From an uncultured Clostridia bacterium (GTDB taxonomy: Bacteria > Bacillota > Clostridia > Christensenellales > UBA1242): 64,000 bases of DNA. The notes beneath the pieces were generated by a model. That model worked only from the letters and a program-made list of their open reading frames with translations. It was not told where the DNA came from and did not search any database. The stretch covers positions 1-64,000 of the forward strand of contig CAKVGH010000002.1 in the NCBI GenBank assembly GCA_934747255.1. Direction: 5' to 3'. The position numbers and the translations under genes are program-made. Shown piece by piece: positions 51,285-59,931 of this stretch (position 1 is the first letter of the stretch; each line of letters begins with the position of its first letter).

Positions 51285-53549
51285 ATGTTTTACAATATCA
51301 ATGCAACTGAACAGGTAAACACTGTGCTAAAACAAGCAAGTGCTGTTGCCAAAGATTTTAATAACAGTGAAATTGCAACCGAACATTTAGTGTACGGAAT
51401 TTTGTGCGTTGATGATTGTCCTGCAAAAGATATTTTGAACTCTTTTGGAGTAGACAAAAAGAACTATTTTCAAATATTAAAAGAAAATCAAAGTGAAAAG
51501 TATTCAATAGAAGTTGACTTGGAATTGACCGAACGAGCAAAACAAGTTTTTTTGGTTGCTCAAAAACTTGCTAGCCAATTAGGACATAGTTTTGTAGGTA
51601 CAGAACATTTATTGTTTAGTATTTTGCTGTCGGAAGGTTCAGTGGCAATTTCAATTTTGGAAGAAATATATCATATAGAAGTAAATCAATTAAGAGAAAG
51701 ATTACTTGAAGAGTTAAAAAAACTAACAAAAACAGAAGTGATTTTGCCTGAAAAAAAGCAGTTGCCAGAAAAGTTGCTGGAATTTGGAATTGACTTAACA
51801 TTAAAAGCAGAACGAGGCAAGTTAGACCCAATCATTGGTAGGGAAAACGAAATTGAGAGAATGATAGAAATTCTTTGCCGTAAAACAAAAAATAACCCAA
51901 TTTTGATAGGCGAAGCGGGAGTAGGCAAAAGTGCCGTTGTCGAAGGTTTGGCTCAAAAAATTGCATCTGGCGATGTTCCATTTTTACTAAAAGACAAGCG
52001 AATTTATTCGTTGAACCTTAGTATGCTTTTGTCTGGTACAAAGTATCGTGGCACATTGGAAGAAAAATTGAACGAAGTTGTTTCGATAATAACAAACGAC
52101 AAATCTATAATCACTTTTATTGACGAAATTCACACACTTTATCAAGCGGGAAGTGAGAAAGGTGAGATTAACCCAGCCGATATGTTAAAGCCATATCTTG
52201 CTCGTGGAGATATGCAAACTATTGGTGCAACTACTTTGGACGAATACGCCGAATTTTTTGAAAAAGACAAGGCTCTTGAAAGGCGTTTTCAACCTATCGT
52301 TGTAAATCCACCAAGCGAAGAAAATACCATTAAAATTTTGTGTGGGTTAAGACCAAGTTATGAAAAATTCCACTCTGTGAAAATTAGCGATGAAGCAATA
52401 GTTAGTGCTGTAAAACTATCTGTTAGATACATAACAAATCGAAATTTACCAGATAAGGCGATTGACTTAATTGATGAAGCAAGCAGTAGAGCAAAGATTT
52501 CCAAACTTTCATCACAAGAATTGCCTTTAATTTCCGCCGAAGATGTTGCTCAAATTGTGGCTGATTGGACAAAAATTCCAGTGACCAAAATCAACGAAAC
52601 TGAAAAGGAAAAGTTGCTTCATCTGGAAGATATTTTGCACAGCAGAGTTATTGGTCAAGATGAGCCTATTTCGGCTGTATCAAAGGCTATTCGTAGAGCA
52701 AGAGTAGGACTTAAAGATGCCAAAAGACCTATTGGCTCGTTTGTATTTTTAGGCCAAACTGGTGTTGGTAAAACCGAACTATCAAAGGCGATTGCGGAAG
52801 CAATGTTTGATGATGAAAAATCACTTATTAGAATAGATATGAGTGAGTATATGGAAAAACATTCGTTAAGCAAACTTATTGGTTCGCCACCGGGATTTGT
52901 CGGTTACGAAGAAGGTGGTCAATTAACCGATAAAGTTAGAAAAAATCCATACTCCGTTGTGTTGTTTGACGAAGTGGAAAAAGCTCACCCAGACATTACT
53001 AATATTTTACTGCAAATTTTAGATGACGGACGACTTACTGATGGTCAAGGAAGGCTTGTTAATTTCCAGAATACTATCATAATTTTAACAAGTAATATTG
53101 GTGCGGAAAAAATGATGCAAAAGCGAAAGTATGCCCTAGAAAATAATCTTCCATTTGATTTTGAAAGTCAAAAAGAAGTAATGATACAGGCTCTCAAAAA
53201 AGCATATAAGCCAGAGTTACTAAACCGTATTGATTTGATAACAGTATTTAAGCCTTTATCATTTGAAGAATTGGCAAAAATAACAAACTTAATGATACGC
53301 TGTCTTAACAAAAAACTGGAAGAAAAAAACATAACTCTAAAACTAACCGAAAGTGCTTTAATGTACTTAATAGACGCTGGTTATAATAGTGAATATGGTG
53401 CTAGACCATTAAAACGACTCATAGAGCAAAAAATTGAAGATGTAATTGCTGGCGATTTACTTGAAGGCAAATTGAAAGAAAACTACTTGATTGTGGTGTC
53501 TTATAAAGACAATCAAATGCAATTTGCATACTCAAAAAAAGATAATTAA
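51285..53549 (+). CDS. clpC: ClpC-type AAA+ unfoldase lacking the middle domain
   Basis: ClpC unfolds proteins for ClpP. It is 754 residues against about 810. The Clp-N repeats span 1-145. D1 has Walker A GEAGVGKS near 209. D2 has GQTGVGKTE near 490 and IRIDMSEYMEKHSLSKLIGSPPGFVGYEEGG, strongly ClpC-like. Between D1 (IDEASSRAKISK) and VAQIVADWTKIPVTK only about 15 residues remain, so the M-domain coiled coil of about 50-60 residues is absent. In known ClpC the M-domain binds adaptors such as MecA and holds the enzyme off. AAAGGA precedes the ATG. Confidence 0.93.
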   Translation: MFYNINATEQVNTVLKQASAVAKDFNNSEIATEHLVYGILCVDDCPAKDILNSFGVDKKNYFQILKENQSEKYSIEVDLELTERAKQVFLVAQKLASQLGHSFVGTEHLLFSILLSEGSVAISILEEIYHIEVNQLRERLLEELKKLTKTEVILPEKKQLPEKLLEFGIDLTLKAERGKLDPIIGRENEIERMIEILCRKTKNNPILIGEAGVGKSAVVEGLAQKIASGDVPFLLKDKRIYSLNLSMLLSGTKYRGTLEEKLNEVVSIITNDKSIITFIDEIHTLYQAGSEKGEINPADMLKPYLARGDMQTIGATTLDEYAEFFEKDKALERRFQPIVVNPPSEENTIKILCGLRPSYEKFHSVKISDEAIVSAVKLSVRYITNRNLPDKAIDLIDEASSRAKISKLSSQELPLISAEDVAQIVADWTKIPVTKINETEKEKLLHLEDILHSRVIGQDEPISAVSKAIRRARVGLKDAKRPIGSFVFLGQTGVGKTELSKAIAEAMFDDEKSLIRIDMSEYMEKHSLSKLIGSPPGFVGYEEGGQLTDKVRKNPYSVVLFDEVEKAHPDITNILLQILDDGRLTDGQGRLVNFQNTIIILTSNIGAEKMMQKRKYALENNLPFDFESQKEVMIQALKKAYKPELLNRIDLITVFKPLSFEELAKITNLMIRCLNKKLEEKNITLKLTESALMYLIDAGYNSEYGARPLKRLIEQKIEDVIAGDLLEGKLKENYLIVVSYKDNQMQFAYSKKDN

Positions 53550-53551
53550 AC

Positions 53552-53592
53552 AAAAAAACACTGAATTTAAGTATATGATTTGGTGTTTTTTA
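53552..53592 (+). terminator. Terminator of clpC
   Basis: ACACTGAAT pairs with ATTTGGTGT (two wobbles) plus flanking A/T pairs, followed by T residues. Confidence 0.7.
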
Positions 53593-53724
53593 TTTATAGT
53601 ATTTTTCAAAAATGCCAAGTTCAATATTTAATCAGTAAAATTATAAATTGCAAAACGGGTGAAAAACAGTTTGTTTATTTTTAGTTTTGTTGTAGAATAT
53701 AAATAGTAAAGGGAGGTATTTACT

Positions 53725-54048
53725 ATGGTAAAAACTAATTATCACGCAGGGGACTTGATGAGCCCAGCACTAAAACAGGTTTGCGATAAAAAACTCGCTC
53801 GACTTGAAAAGTATGCAGACGACTTAACTTGTGATGTTTATATGTCACTTGAAGGAAGAGAGCACGCAACAAAAATGGTGCTAACTAGCAAAAAATTTAA
53901 TATTGTTGCAAAGGCAAAATCGGAGGATATGTACAAAAACCTTGATATTTGCGTTGATAGTTTGAAGTTGCAAATATCAAAGGAAAAACCTGTAAAAAAA
54001 CATTCTAAAAGGGCTAACTATAAAGACGAAGGTGTTATGATTGAATAA
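53725..54048 (+). CDS. hpf: Ribosome hibernation promoting factor, short form
   Basis: A 107-residue HPF/RaiA-family protein that binds the 30S A/P site to silence ribosomes. The beta-alpha fold is recognisable (SPALKQVCDKKLARLEKYADD, then CDVYMSLEGREHATKMVLTS, then EDMYKNLDICVDSLKLQI). Most Firmicutes have long HPF of about 180 residues with a C-terminal dimerisation domain; here that domain is absent and the protein ends with a short basic tail. GGGAGG precedes the ATG. Confidence 0.85.
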   Translation: MVKTNYHAGDLMSPALKQVCDKKLARLEKYADDLTCDVYMSLEGREHATKMVLTSKKFNIVAKAKSEDMYKNLDICVDSLKLQISKEKPVKKHSKRANYKDEGVMIE

Positions 54049-54072
54049 AAAAAGAGCAATTGCTCTTTTTTT
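54047..54072 (+). terminator. Terminator of hpf
   Basis: A perfect palindrome: A run, AGAGCAATTGCTCT, T run. It starts in the hpf stop codon and can act on both strands. Confidence 0.85.
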
Positions 54073-54179
54073 CATTTTATACTACATTTAGCAAAATATC
54101 AGCATATTTAGATACTATTTTGCTTGCTAATTTATATTGAATTTTGATAAAATATTTTTGCTAAAAGTAGAGGTGGCAA

Positions 54180-54845
54180 ATGAATATAGATATAAAAGAC
54201 TTATATGTTTCTTACACAAAAGAATTTGATGCACTGCATAATTTGAATTTGCATATTGATGACGGACAAAAAATTGCAATCGTGGGCGATAGTGATAGTG
54301 GAAAAACCACTTTGCTTCGTGTTCTTGCTGGGCTTCAACCAGTTTCTAGGGGCGAAGTTACAATCAATGATACGCTAATCAACAAAGTTAATTTTAAGCA
54401 AGATGTTTCACTTGGCTATGTTCCAAAAGTGCCAGTATTCAAAAACAAAAAAACTGCATTTCAAAATATGCAGTATGTTCTTAAAATTCGTGGCTATGAC
54501 GAAGCAAGTATGGGCTTTAAGATTATGTCAGCGCTCAAAAATTTTGGGGTTGATGGTATTAAAAATGTGCCTATTCAAAGTTTAACTTTGCACCAAAAAA
54601 TGCTTTTGCAACTTGCAAGAATTAGTATGCGAAAACTAGATATTATTTTAATTGATAATATTACTAAAAACTTGAACAAGGAAGAGCAGGAAAGCATTAT
54701 AAATGCCATTAAGTATTTGATTGACCTTAATCCAAATGCTATTTTAATTTTTGCTACCGATAACGAAAAAGTGGCTTTGAGTCTTGATTTGGAAATTCAC
54801 AAAATCAAACTCGGCTCGCTAGAAGAAAAGAAAAAGTTGACATAA
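54180..54845 (+). CDS. Degenerate ABC-type ATPase
   Basis: A 221-residue ABC ATPase fold in which only Walker A (GDSDSGKT at 36-43) is intact. The Q-loop Gln appears replaced (LGYVPK in place of the usual VFQ). The signature reads SLTLHQ (134-139) instead of LSGGQ. Walker B is IILIDN with Asn 160 in place of the catalytic Glu. The H-switch reads ATDN with Asp in place of His. It should bind ATP but hydrolyse it poorly, if at all. No permease is adjacent. AGAGGTGG precedes the ATG. Confidence 0.8.
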   Translation: MNIDIKDLYVSYTKEFDALHNLNLHIDDGQKIAIVGDSDSGKTTLLRVLAGLQPVSRGEVTINDTLINKVNFKQDVSLGYVPKVPVFKNKKTAFQNMQYVLKIRGYDEASMGFKIMSALKNFGVDGIKNVPIQSLTLHQKMLLQLARISMRKLDIILIDNITKNLNKEEQESIINAIKYLIDLNPNAILIFATDNEKVALSLDLEIHKIKLGSLEEKKKLT

Positions 54846-55024
54846 AAAATAGACAAAAAATAATATTATATATTGATTAAAACATAATTGTATTAAATTA
54901 TGCAATGCAAATAGAAAAAGTTTTAGCCTATTTTTGTTGCTATAATTTTGAATGATGTGTTTGCTAATTTAATTATGTATTGTTATTAAAAATTCAACAA
55001 CAAATAAAGTTTATAAAACTAATT

Positions 55025-55516
55025 TTAATCGGCTCTTTTTAGTGAGTCGATTTTTTGTTCACTTGTTGTTTTTGTTTTATTATTCATATTCGCAAGTAGT
55101 GGCAGTAGTTGAGATAAAATATTGGCCTGATTGTTATTAGTATTTTGCGGTAAATTTTCTAGCACACTTGCCATATTTGTATTATTTTTGCCACCCATCA
55201 TTTTTAATAAAGGTAATATCGATGCTAGATTGCTAGTATTCATTCCGCCCATTGCATTAAAGCCATTTGGCTGGTTTTGGTTATAATTTGTGTCATTAGT
55301 TGCACCTAGATTGTTTAAGCCCATTGCATTAACATTATTAACTCCGTTTTGCGTAGAAGAATTTTGGTTATTTTGATAACCCTTTGCCATATTATCATAA
55401 TTGGCTTGCATTTGGTCAATAACACTTTGGTTTGCAATTTTGTAACTTGCCGTTTTCTTGCGTGAATGGTCGAGTAAAATTGTTTTGCCATTTTCTACAA
55501 TAATGTTGTTTTCCAT
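55025..55516 (-). CDS. Asn/Gln-rich low-complexity protein (163 aa)
   Basis: An unknown 163-residue protein. Residues 1-60 are mixed and may fold (IIVENGKTILLDHSRKKTASY). The rest is dominated by Asn, Gln, Met and Gly (NQNSSTQNGVNN, NAMGGMNTSN) with two hydrophobic patches around SILPLLKMMGG and ILSQLLPLLANM. Such composition is typical of aggregation-prone or phase-separating proteins. The ATG at 55516 follows AAGGAAA; an upstream in-frame start would add a false hydrophobic stretch. Divergent from the 91-aa and protease genes. Confidence 0.7.
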   Translation of the reverse strand: MENNIIVENGKTILLDHSRKKTASYKIANQSVIDQMQANYDNMAKGYQNNQNSSTQNGVNNVNAMGLNNLGATNDTNYNQNQPNGFNAMGGMNTSNLASILPLLKMMGGKNNTNMASVLENLPQNTNNNQANILSQLLPLLANMNNKTKTTSEQKIDSLKRAD

Positions 55517-55594
55517 AAAAATTTCCTTTTTCAAATTATCAATTATATATATGTTTTCATATAATAAAATAGTTAAAAAAAGGAGAATTAAAAA

Positions 55595-55870
55595 TTGGAT
55601 TTTAACGATTTTTGTAATCAGGACATTGGTTCTAATCAAGAAAAAGTCAGCAAAGTGAGTTTGAATCAGCAAGCAGACGAAGTATTACATAAGTACGCAA
55701 ATTATTCTAGTGACGACCTTATGAGTGAACTAATAAGGCAAACACAAGCAAAAAAGCAAGACGGCTCACTATCGCCAGAAAAAATGGAACAAATATATAA
55801 TTCTATTTATAATGTTTTGCCACCAGAAAATCGCAAAAAACTCGAAGAAATTTTTAATAGGATTAAGTAA
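55595..55870 (+). CDS. Small protein (91 aa) coupled to the S8 protease gene
   Basis: A 91-residue helical, charged protein starting with TTG at 55595 behind AAAGGAGA. The C-terminal half (DDLMSELIRQTQAKKQDGSL, then PENRKKLEEIFNRIK) looks like a small helical domain. The stop overlaps the protease ATG by 1 nt, so the two are translationally coupled. A function tied to the protease, such as inhibitor or chaperone, is only a guess from position. Confidence 0.7.
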   Translation: MDFNDFCNQDIGSNQEKVSKVSLNQQADEVLHKYANYSSDDLMSELIRQTQAKKQDGSLSPEKMEQIYNSIYNVLPPENRKKLEEIFNRIK

Positions 55871-57024
55871 TGGTAAAACGAAAAATAGACCCTTCAATTT
55901 TGTGTCAGGTTAGGTCGCTTAATAAAAGTAATTCAAAAATGGATTGCCTAGTTTATAGTAATAATTATGCAAGAACAAAAAGATACTTGGAAAATCTTTT
56001 TGACTGCAACATTTTTGCTGAATATCCTTTTATAAACGCATTTGCTGTTAATGTTTGTCCCAACAAAATTGCCACATTTTCAAGCATAAATCACATTAGT
56101 TATGTAACAAGTCAAGCAAGAGTTTTTGCCCAAGTAAATGTGGCAAAAAAAGTGATGAACACACAGGTTTTAGAAAATCAAGGTTTAACGGGGAAGGGCG
56201 TAACAATTGCTTTTATAGACACAGGAATTTCTCCACATCTAGATTTTGTATGTCCAAAAAACAGATTATTGCTTTTCAAAGATTTTGTTAATTTTGAAAG
56301 AGATAATTATGACGACAACGGACATGGCACTTTTGTTTCTTCTGTTGCAGTTGGTAACGGTATTGCTAGTGGTAAAAAATTTTCTGGGGTAGCGCCTTCT
56401 AGTAATATAATCTCTCTTAAAGCACTTGATAAAAATGGCGAAACAGGTGCTTTCACAATTTTGGAAGCAATGCAATGGATTCACGAAAATCAAAAAAAAT
56501 ATAACATTAAAGTGGTTTGTATGAGTTTTGGTAGTCAGCCGTTGTCAATCAGCGACCCGCTTACTCGTGGAGCAGAGATGCTTTGGAATGACGGAATAGT
56601 TGTTGTGGCCGCCGCAGGCAATAGTGGACCAAATGGGCAGACCATCAAAAGTCCGGGAGTCAGTACAAAAATTATTACAGTAGGGGCATTAGATGATAAG
56701 CGAACCGAAAATGACGATTTTGACGAAAAAATGTTTAGTGTTGCAAACTTTTCATCTCGTGGACCTGCTTTTAACTACTATAAACCCGATTTGCTTGCTA
56801 GCGGAATAAACCTGACTTGTTGTTCAAACAAACCTGACGAACTATATACAAAAATGAGCGGTACAAGTGTTGCGACTCCGCTCATTGCTGGACTATGTTG
56901 CTTGATAGTGGAACAATTTCCAACTATATCGCCATTAGAAGTTAAATCGCTTTTGTTATCAAATTGTAAAAAGATAACTGGCGACAGAAATAGCGAAGGC
57001 TATGGTTATTTTAGAATTAGTTAG
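55870..57024 (+). CDS. Intracellular subtilisin-like serine protease (S8)
   Basis: A 384-residue S8 peptidase. The catalytic triad is Asp 117 in FIDTG, His 152 in NGHGTFV and Ser 333 in SGTSVATP; the oxyanion Asn is in AAAGNSGPNG. Residues 1-100 form a pro-region-like domain, and no signal peptide precedes it, so it is probably intracellular, like the Isp or AprX types. It overlaps the 91-aa gene by 1 nt. The terminator at 57179 is about 155 nt downstream. Confidence 0.9.
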   Translation: MVKRKIDPSILCQVRSLNKSNSKMDCLVYSNNYARTKRYLENLFDCNIFAEYPFINAFAVNVCPNKIATFSSINHISYVTSQARVFAQVNVAKKVMNTQVLENQGLTGKGVTIAFIDTGISPHLDFVCPKNRLLLFKDFVNFERDNYDDNGHGTFVSSVAVGNGIASGKKFSGVAPSSNIISLKALDKNGETGAFTILEAMQWIHENQKKYNIKVVCMSFGSQPLSISDPLTRGAEMLWNDGIVVVAAAGNSGPNGQTIKSPGVSTKIITVGALDDKRTENDDFDEKMFSVANFSSRGPAFNYYKPDLLASGINLTCCSNKPDELYTKMSGTSVATPLIAGLCCLIVEQFPTISPLEVKSLLLSNCKKITGDRNSEGYGYFRIS

Positions 57025-57178
57025 CATTGTATTGAATGTAATCTTTGTGTTTTGACATTATTTTATAAATATAAAATTGATTGAAATTTATTATTTTTTA
57101 GTTAAATTTGCGGTACTTATTTATAAAAGTTTCAAAAAAAGTTTGTTTGCAAATAGTGTTAAAGCAAAAGAATAATAA

Positions 57179-57207
57179 AAAACTGCCAAATGACAGTTTT
57201 TTTATAG
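57179..57207. terminator. Terminator between the S8 protease and SLOG genes
   Basis: AAAAAACTG pairs with CAGTTTTTT across CCAAATGA. With an A run on one side and a T run on the other it can serve both convergent genes. Confidence 0.75.
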
Positions 57208-57208
57208 T

Positions 57209-57736
57209 TTATAAATCAAGTAAAATCACATTTACATTTTTTGTGTTTGCGTAATCAATAGTGAATTTTGTTCCCCCTTGATAGTCGATATTAACTGATA
57301 ACAAGCACGAAGAATTATCTACCATAAATTTATTGCGTTCTATCATACATTTTTTACCAATATATTCTTCATAAATAAAAATTTTTTCGTCTAATTGCTT
57401 TAAGATTTTATCATAATGTTGTTTGTCTTTTTCTTGCCATAATTTGCTTTGGTTTTTGCAGGGGATAACTCCAATAAGTTTAATTAAATTGTTTTTTTCT
57501 TTTAATTTCAAAACAATGTCTGCACACATAGCGTCAAAACCGAGTGCCATTCCACATAAAAAAGTCGAATAGCCTTTTTTTATTAAACTTTCAATTTCTG
57601 TTTTTAATTTTTCATTAAATTTTATTGCTCTGTTATCAAAAATATCATTACACCAAGGTAAATTTTTTGGTCTTGGACCAGAAAAACAGCAAGTTGTTTG
57701 TTTATCATAATTTATTTGGGTTTGTTTTTTTATCAT
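57209..57736 (-). CDS. SLOG-domain protein (DUF1273/YpsA type)
   Basis: A 175-residue Rossmann-like protein of the SLOG superfamily, DUF1273/YpsA branch. Motifs: TCCFSGPRP near the N-terminus, LCGMALGFDAMCADIVLKLK in the middle and VIPCKNQSKLWQEKDKQHY later. SLOG proteins are thought to bind nucleotide-derived ligands and occur in stress, division and defence contexts. It is divergent from two XRE-type regulator genes that share the upstream region. No clear ribosome binding site is seen. Confidence 0.85.
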   Translation of the reverse strand: MIKKQTQINYDKQTTCCFSGPRPKNLPWCNDIFDNRAIKFNEKLKTEIESLIKKGYSTFLCGMALGFDAMCADIVLKLKEKNNLIKLIGVIPCKNQSKLWQEKDKQHYDKILKQLDEKIFIYEEYIGKKCMIERNKFMVDNSSCLLSVNIDYQGGTKFTIDYANTKNVNVILLDL

Positions 57737-57771
57737 ACTCTAATACGAGTTAATGTTTATTTCAAATTGCA

Positions 57772-57883
57772 CAAAATGAGTTAGTGATTAGTCCATTTAG
57801 CATTAACTATTGCTATAATACAATATTTTGCGACAATAAGCAACTCATTTTGATATAATTTGGCAAATTTTGGTGTAATCACT
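57772..57883. promoter_or_regulatory. Candidate operator region between SLOG and XRE genes
   Basis: An 11-bp perfect inverted repeat, CAAAATGAGTT at 57772-57782 and AACTCATTTTG at 57842-57852, flanks an extended -10 (TGC TATAAT at 57814-57819). A second inverted pair is AGTGATTA at 57783-57790 and TAATCACT at 57876-57883. Another TATAAT lies at 57854-57859. This arrangement fits control by the adjacent XRE regulators. Confidence 0.5.
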
Positions 57884-57934
57884 CAACCAGTATCTTTTCA
57901 ATAATTGCTTAAAATAATAAAAAAGGAGTCAGTT

Positions 57935-58249
57935 ATGGAAAAAATGACATACGAAGAAGTGATAAATAGAATTGGGTTTTTTAGGAATAAAGCGAATTTA
58001 TCTTTAAGAGAAACAAGTATGCGACTTGGCTACAATCCACAATTTATGAAAACAATCGAAAATAAAAGTATAGAATTAAAAGTTAAAACACTTTTAGATT
58101 TTTGTGATGTTGTTGAAATAACTCCACAAGACTTTTTCTATTTGGGTGAAAATTACAATCCAAATGACAAATATATGTTGGAAATGTTTAATTCCCTTTC
58201 GGCTGATAGTAAACAAACTATTGTTAATTTAATGAAAAAGTTAAAGTAG
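57935..58249 (+). CDS. XRE-family helix-turn-helix regulator (104 aa)
   Basis: A 104-residue HTH_XRE protein: INRIGFFRNKANLSLRETSMRLGYNPQFMKTIENKSIELKVK covers the five-helix domain at about 8-65. The C-terminal tail (MLEMFNSLSADSKQTIVNLMKKLK) is like that of other small XRE regulators. The ATG at 57935 follows AAAAGGAG; a TTG at 57905 is not supported. It probably acts with the gene at 58266, 16 nt downstream, and may regulate the divergent SLOG gene. Confidence 0.85.
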   Translation: MEKMTYEEVINRIGFFRNKANLSLRETSMRLGYNPQFMKTIENKSIELKVKTLLDFCDVVEITPQDFFYLGENYNPNDKYMLEMFNSLSADSKQTIVNLMKKLK

Positions 58250-58265
58250 AAACAAAGGTGTTATT

Positions 58266-58511
58266 ATGAAAAAATTAACAGAAGTAGTTATTGATAGAAT
58301 TTGTAAGTATTTGGGAGAAAGAAATTTAACTCAATACAAATTAGCTCAATTAAGTGGAATACCATTTCCAACAATAAAAAGTATAATGCAAAAAAGAACA
58401 AAAGGAATAACATTAAAAACAATAATTATGTTAGCAGATGGCTTTGGTATTACGCCTAGCGAATTTTTGAATGACCCTTCATTTTCAGCACAAAATTTAG
58501 ATTTAGATTAA
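58266..58511 (+). CDS. XRE-family helix-turn-helix regulator (81 aa)
   Basis: An 81-residue HTH_XRE protein with almost nothing beyond the DNA-binding domain: LGERNLTQYKLAQLSGIPFPTIK at about 17-39, then TLKTIIMLADGFGITPSEFLND. It follows the first regulator by 16 nt with AAAGGTG before the ATG. Two different XRE proteins in tandem suggest either layered control or heterodimers. Confidence 0.85.
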   Translation: MKKLTEVVIDRICKYLGERNLTQYKLAQLSGIPFPTIKSIMQKRTKGITLKTIIMLADGFGITPSEFLNDPSFSAQNLDLD

Positions 58512-58537
58512 AAAACTGCTATTTAGCAGTTTTTTGA
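58512..58537 (+). terminator. Terminator of the XRE gene pair
   Basis: AAAACTGC pairs with GCAGTTTT across TATTTA, followed by T residues. Confidence 0.85.
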
Positions 58538-58657
58538 TTTTATAAATATTTTCTTGTTGATTAACCAAATCTTAATAATTAACTAAATCTTAATATCAAA
58601 TATTATGATGAAATATTAAGTATTGAAGTATTGCCAATATAAAAAGTTGTTGTTTTA

Positions 58658-59800
58658 TTAAACTTTATTTTTTGTCAATTTTTTTAATTCTTTCAGCAGT
58701 TTGTTTATTTCCCATTTTTTATTGTAGTGAGAAATTGACACTCTAACTGTTCCGCCAGATTTAATTGTTCCCAGTCTTTCGTGAACAAGTGGGGCACAAT
58801 GAAGTCCGCTACGCACACAAATTTTTTTAGAATTTAAGTAATCTGCAATTTCGCTTGGTTCAAAATTGTTTATTGTAAACGACACAACTCCATTATAGCA
58901 ATTTGGTTTGGTGTAGAGTTTTACACCATCTATTTTAACAATTTGTTCAAGTAAATATTTTGTTAGAAACTCAATTTTGTTATTTATTTTATCAAAGTTT
59001 TTTTGAACATATTTTATGCCCGCTTTCAAACTAAAAATGTTTGGCGTTGGTCCTGTTCCTGCTTCCAAACTTTCGGGTGGGGTGGTAGGTGGCAACAGCA
59101 TTTCGCCATAAGTACCCGTTCCGCCAAATTTTTGTGGTTCAATTTCGATATGCTTTTGATAACAAAGTACTCCAACGCCTTGCATTGCATAGAGCCCTTT
59201 ATGACCCGCTATGCAAATAATATCAATATTTTGTTTTTGCATATCTATTTTTTTATGACCCGCACTTTGAGCACAGTCGACCATAAACATTATGCCGTGC
59301 TTTTTGCACATTTTACCAATTTTGTCTACATCTGCTGTTGCACCTGTAACATTGCTTGTGTGATTTACAATTACAAGGTAAGTTTCGGGTCTAATGGCTT
59401 TTTCGATGTCTTCGCTTAAAACTACTCCGTCATCATTGGTTTTTACTATTGTTAATGTAATTTTGCCATCGTGTTCTAACTTTTTTAGGCACCTAGCAAC
59501 AGAATTATGCTCGTTTGATGATACAATTATATGTCCGCATTGTTTTAATGTTCCAAAAATTGCTGTGTTGAGTGCTTCGGTGCAACCGCTAGTAAAAACT
59601 ATGTGTTCCAAACAGCCTACATTAAAAAAATCATTTACCAAACTTCTTGTTTCAAATACTTCATTTCCAGCATTAAGTCCTAGTGTGTGGGCACTTCTTC
59701 CGGGATTTGCACAAAATTTTTTTGATAGTGCTTTTAGTACCGCCAGTTTTACACTAAATGGTTTTTTGTTCGTTGTGCTTGCGTTATCTAGATAAATCAT
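58658..59800 (-). CDS. Class-V aminotransferase/cysteine desulfurase family protein
   Basis: A 380-residue PLP enzyme related to SufS/CsdA. It starts IYLDNASTTNKKP. The PLP-binding Lys is in CIAGHKGLYAMQG, and the catalytic Cys is in RSGLHCAPL, so desulfurase or selenocysteine-lyase activity is likely. FTSGCTEALNTAI and VDCAQSAGHKKIDM are conserved. The branch resembles the EF2568-like group, which often neighbours DUF3343 genes and selenium genes. Here a DUF3343 gene lies divergently 131 nt away. AAAGGAG precedes the ATG. Confidence 0.88.
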   Translation of the reverse strand: MIYLDNASTTNKKPFSVKLAVLKALSKKFCANPGRSAHTLGLNAGNEVFETRSLVNDFFNVGCLEHIVFTSGCTEALNTAIFGTLKQCGHIIVSSNEHNSVARCLKKLEHDGKITLTIVKTNDDGVVLSEDIEKAIRPETYLVIVNHTSNVTGATADVDKIGKMCKKHGIMFMVDCAQSAGHKKIDMQKQNIDIICIAGHKGLYAMQGVGVLCYQKHIEIEPQKFGGTGTYGEMLLPPTTPPESLEAGTGPTPNIFSLKAGIKYVQKNFDKINNKIEFLTKYLLEQIVKIDGVKLYTKPNCYNGVVSFTINNFEPSEIADYLNSKKICVRSGLHCAPLVHERLGTIKSGGTVRVSISHYNKKWEINKLLKELKKLTKNKV

Positions 59801-59931
59801 TTTCCACTCCTTTTTATAACATTTTTTGCAAAAAAAATATATATTGTTATATGAAAAGTATTCTTGTTTTGCTAGTAAAAATTTGCTTGTAAAACAAAGT
59901 ATTTTTCAAATTAACAAAGGAATAAAAGAAA

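Noticed and set aside
59003..59795. Plus-strand open frames opposite the desulfurase gene
   Set aside because: They mirror the coding strand, have no ribosome binding sites and resemble no protein family.
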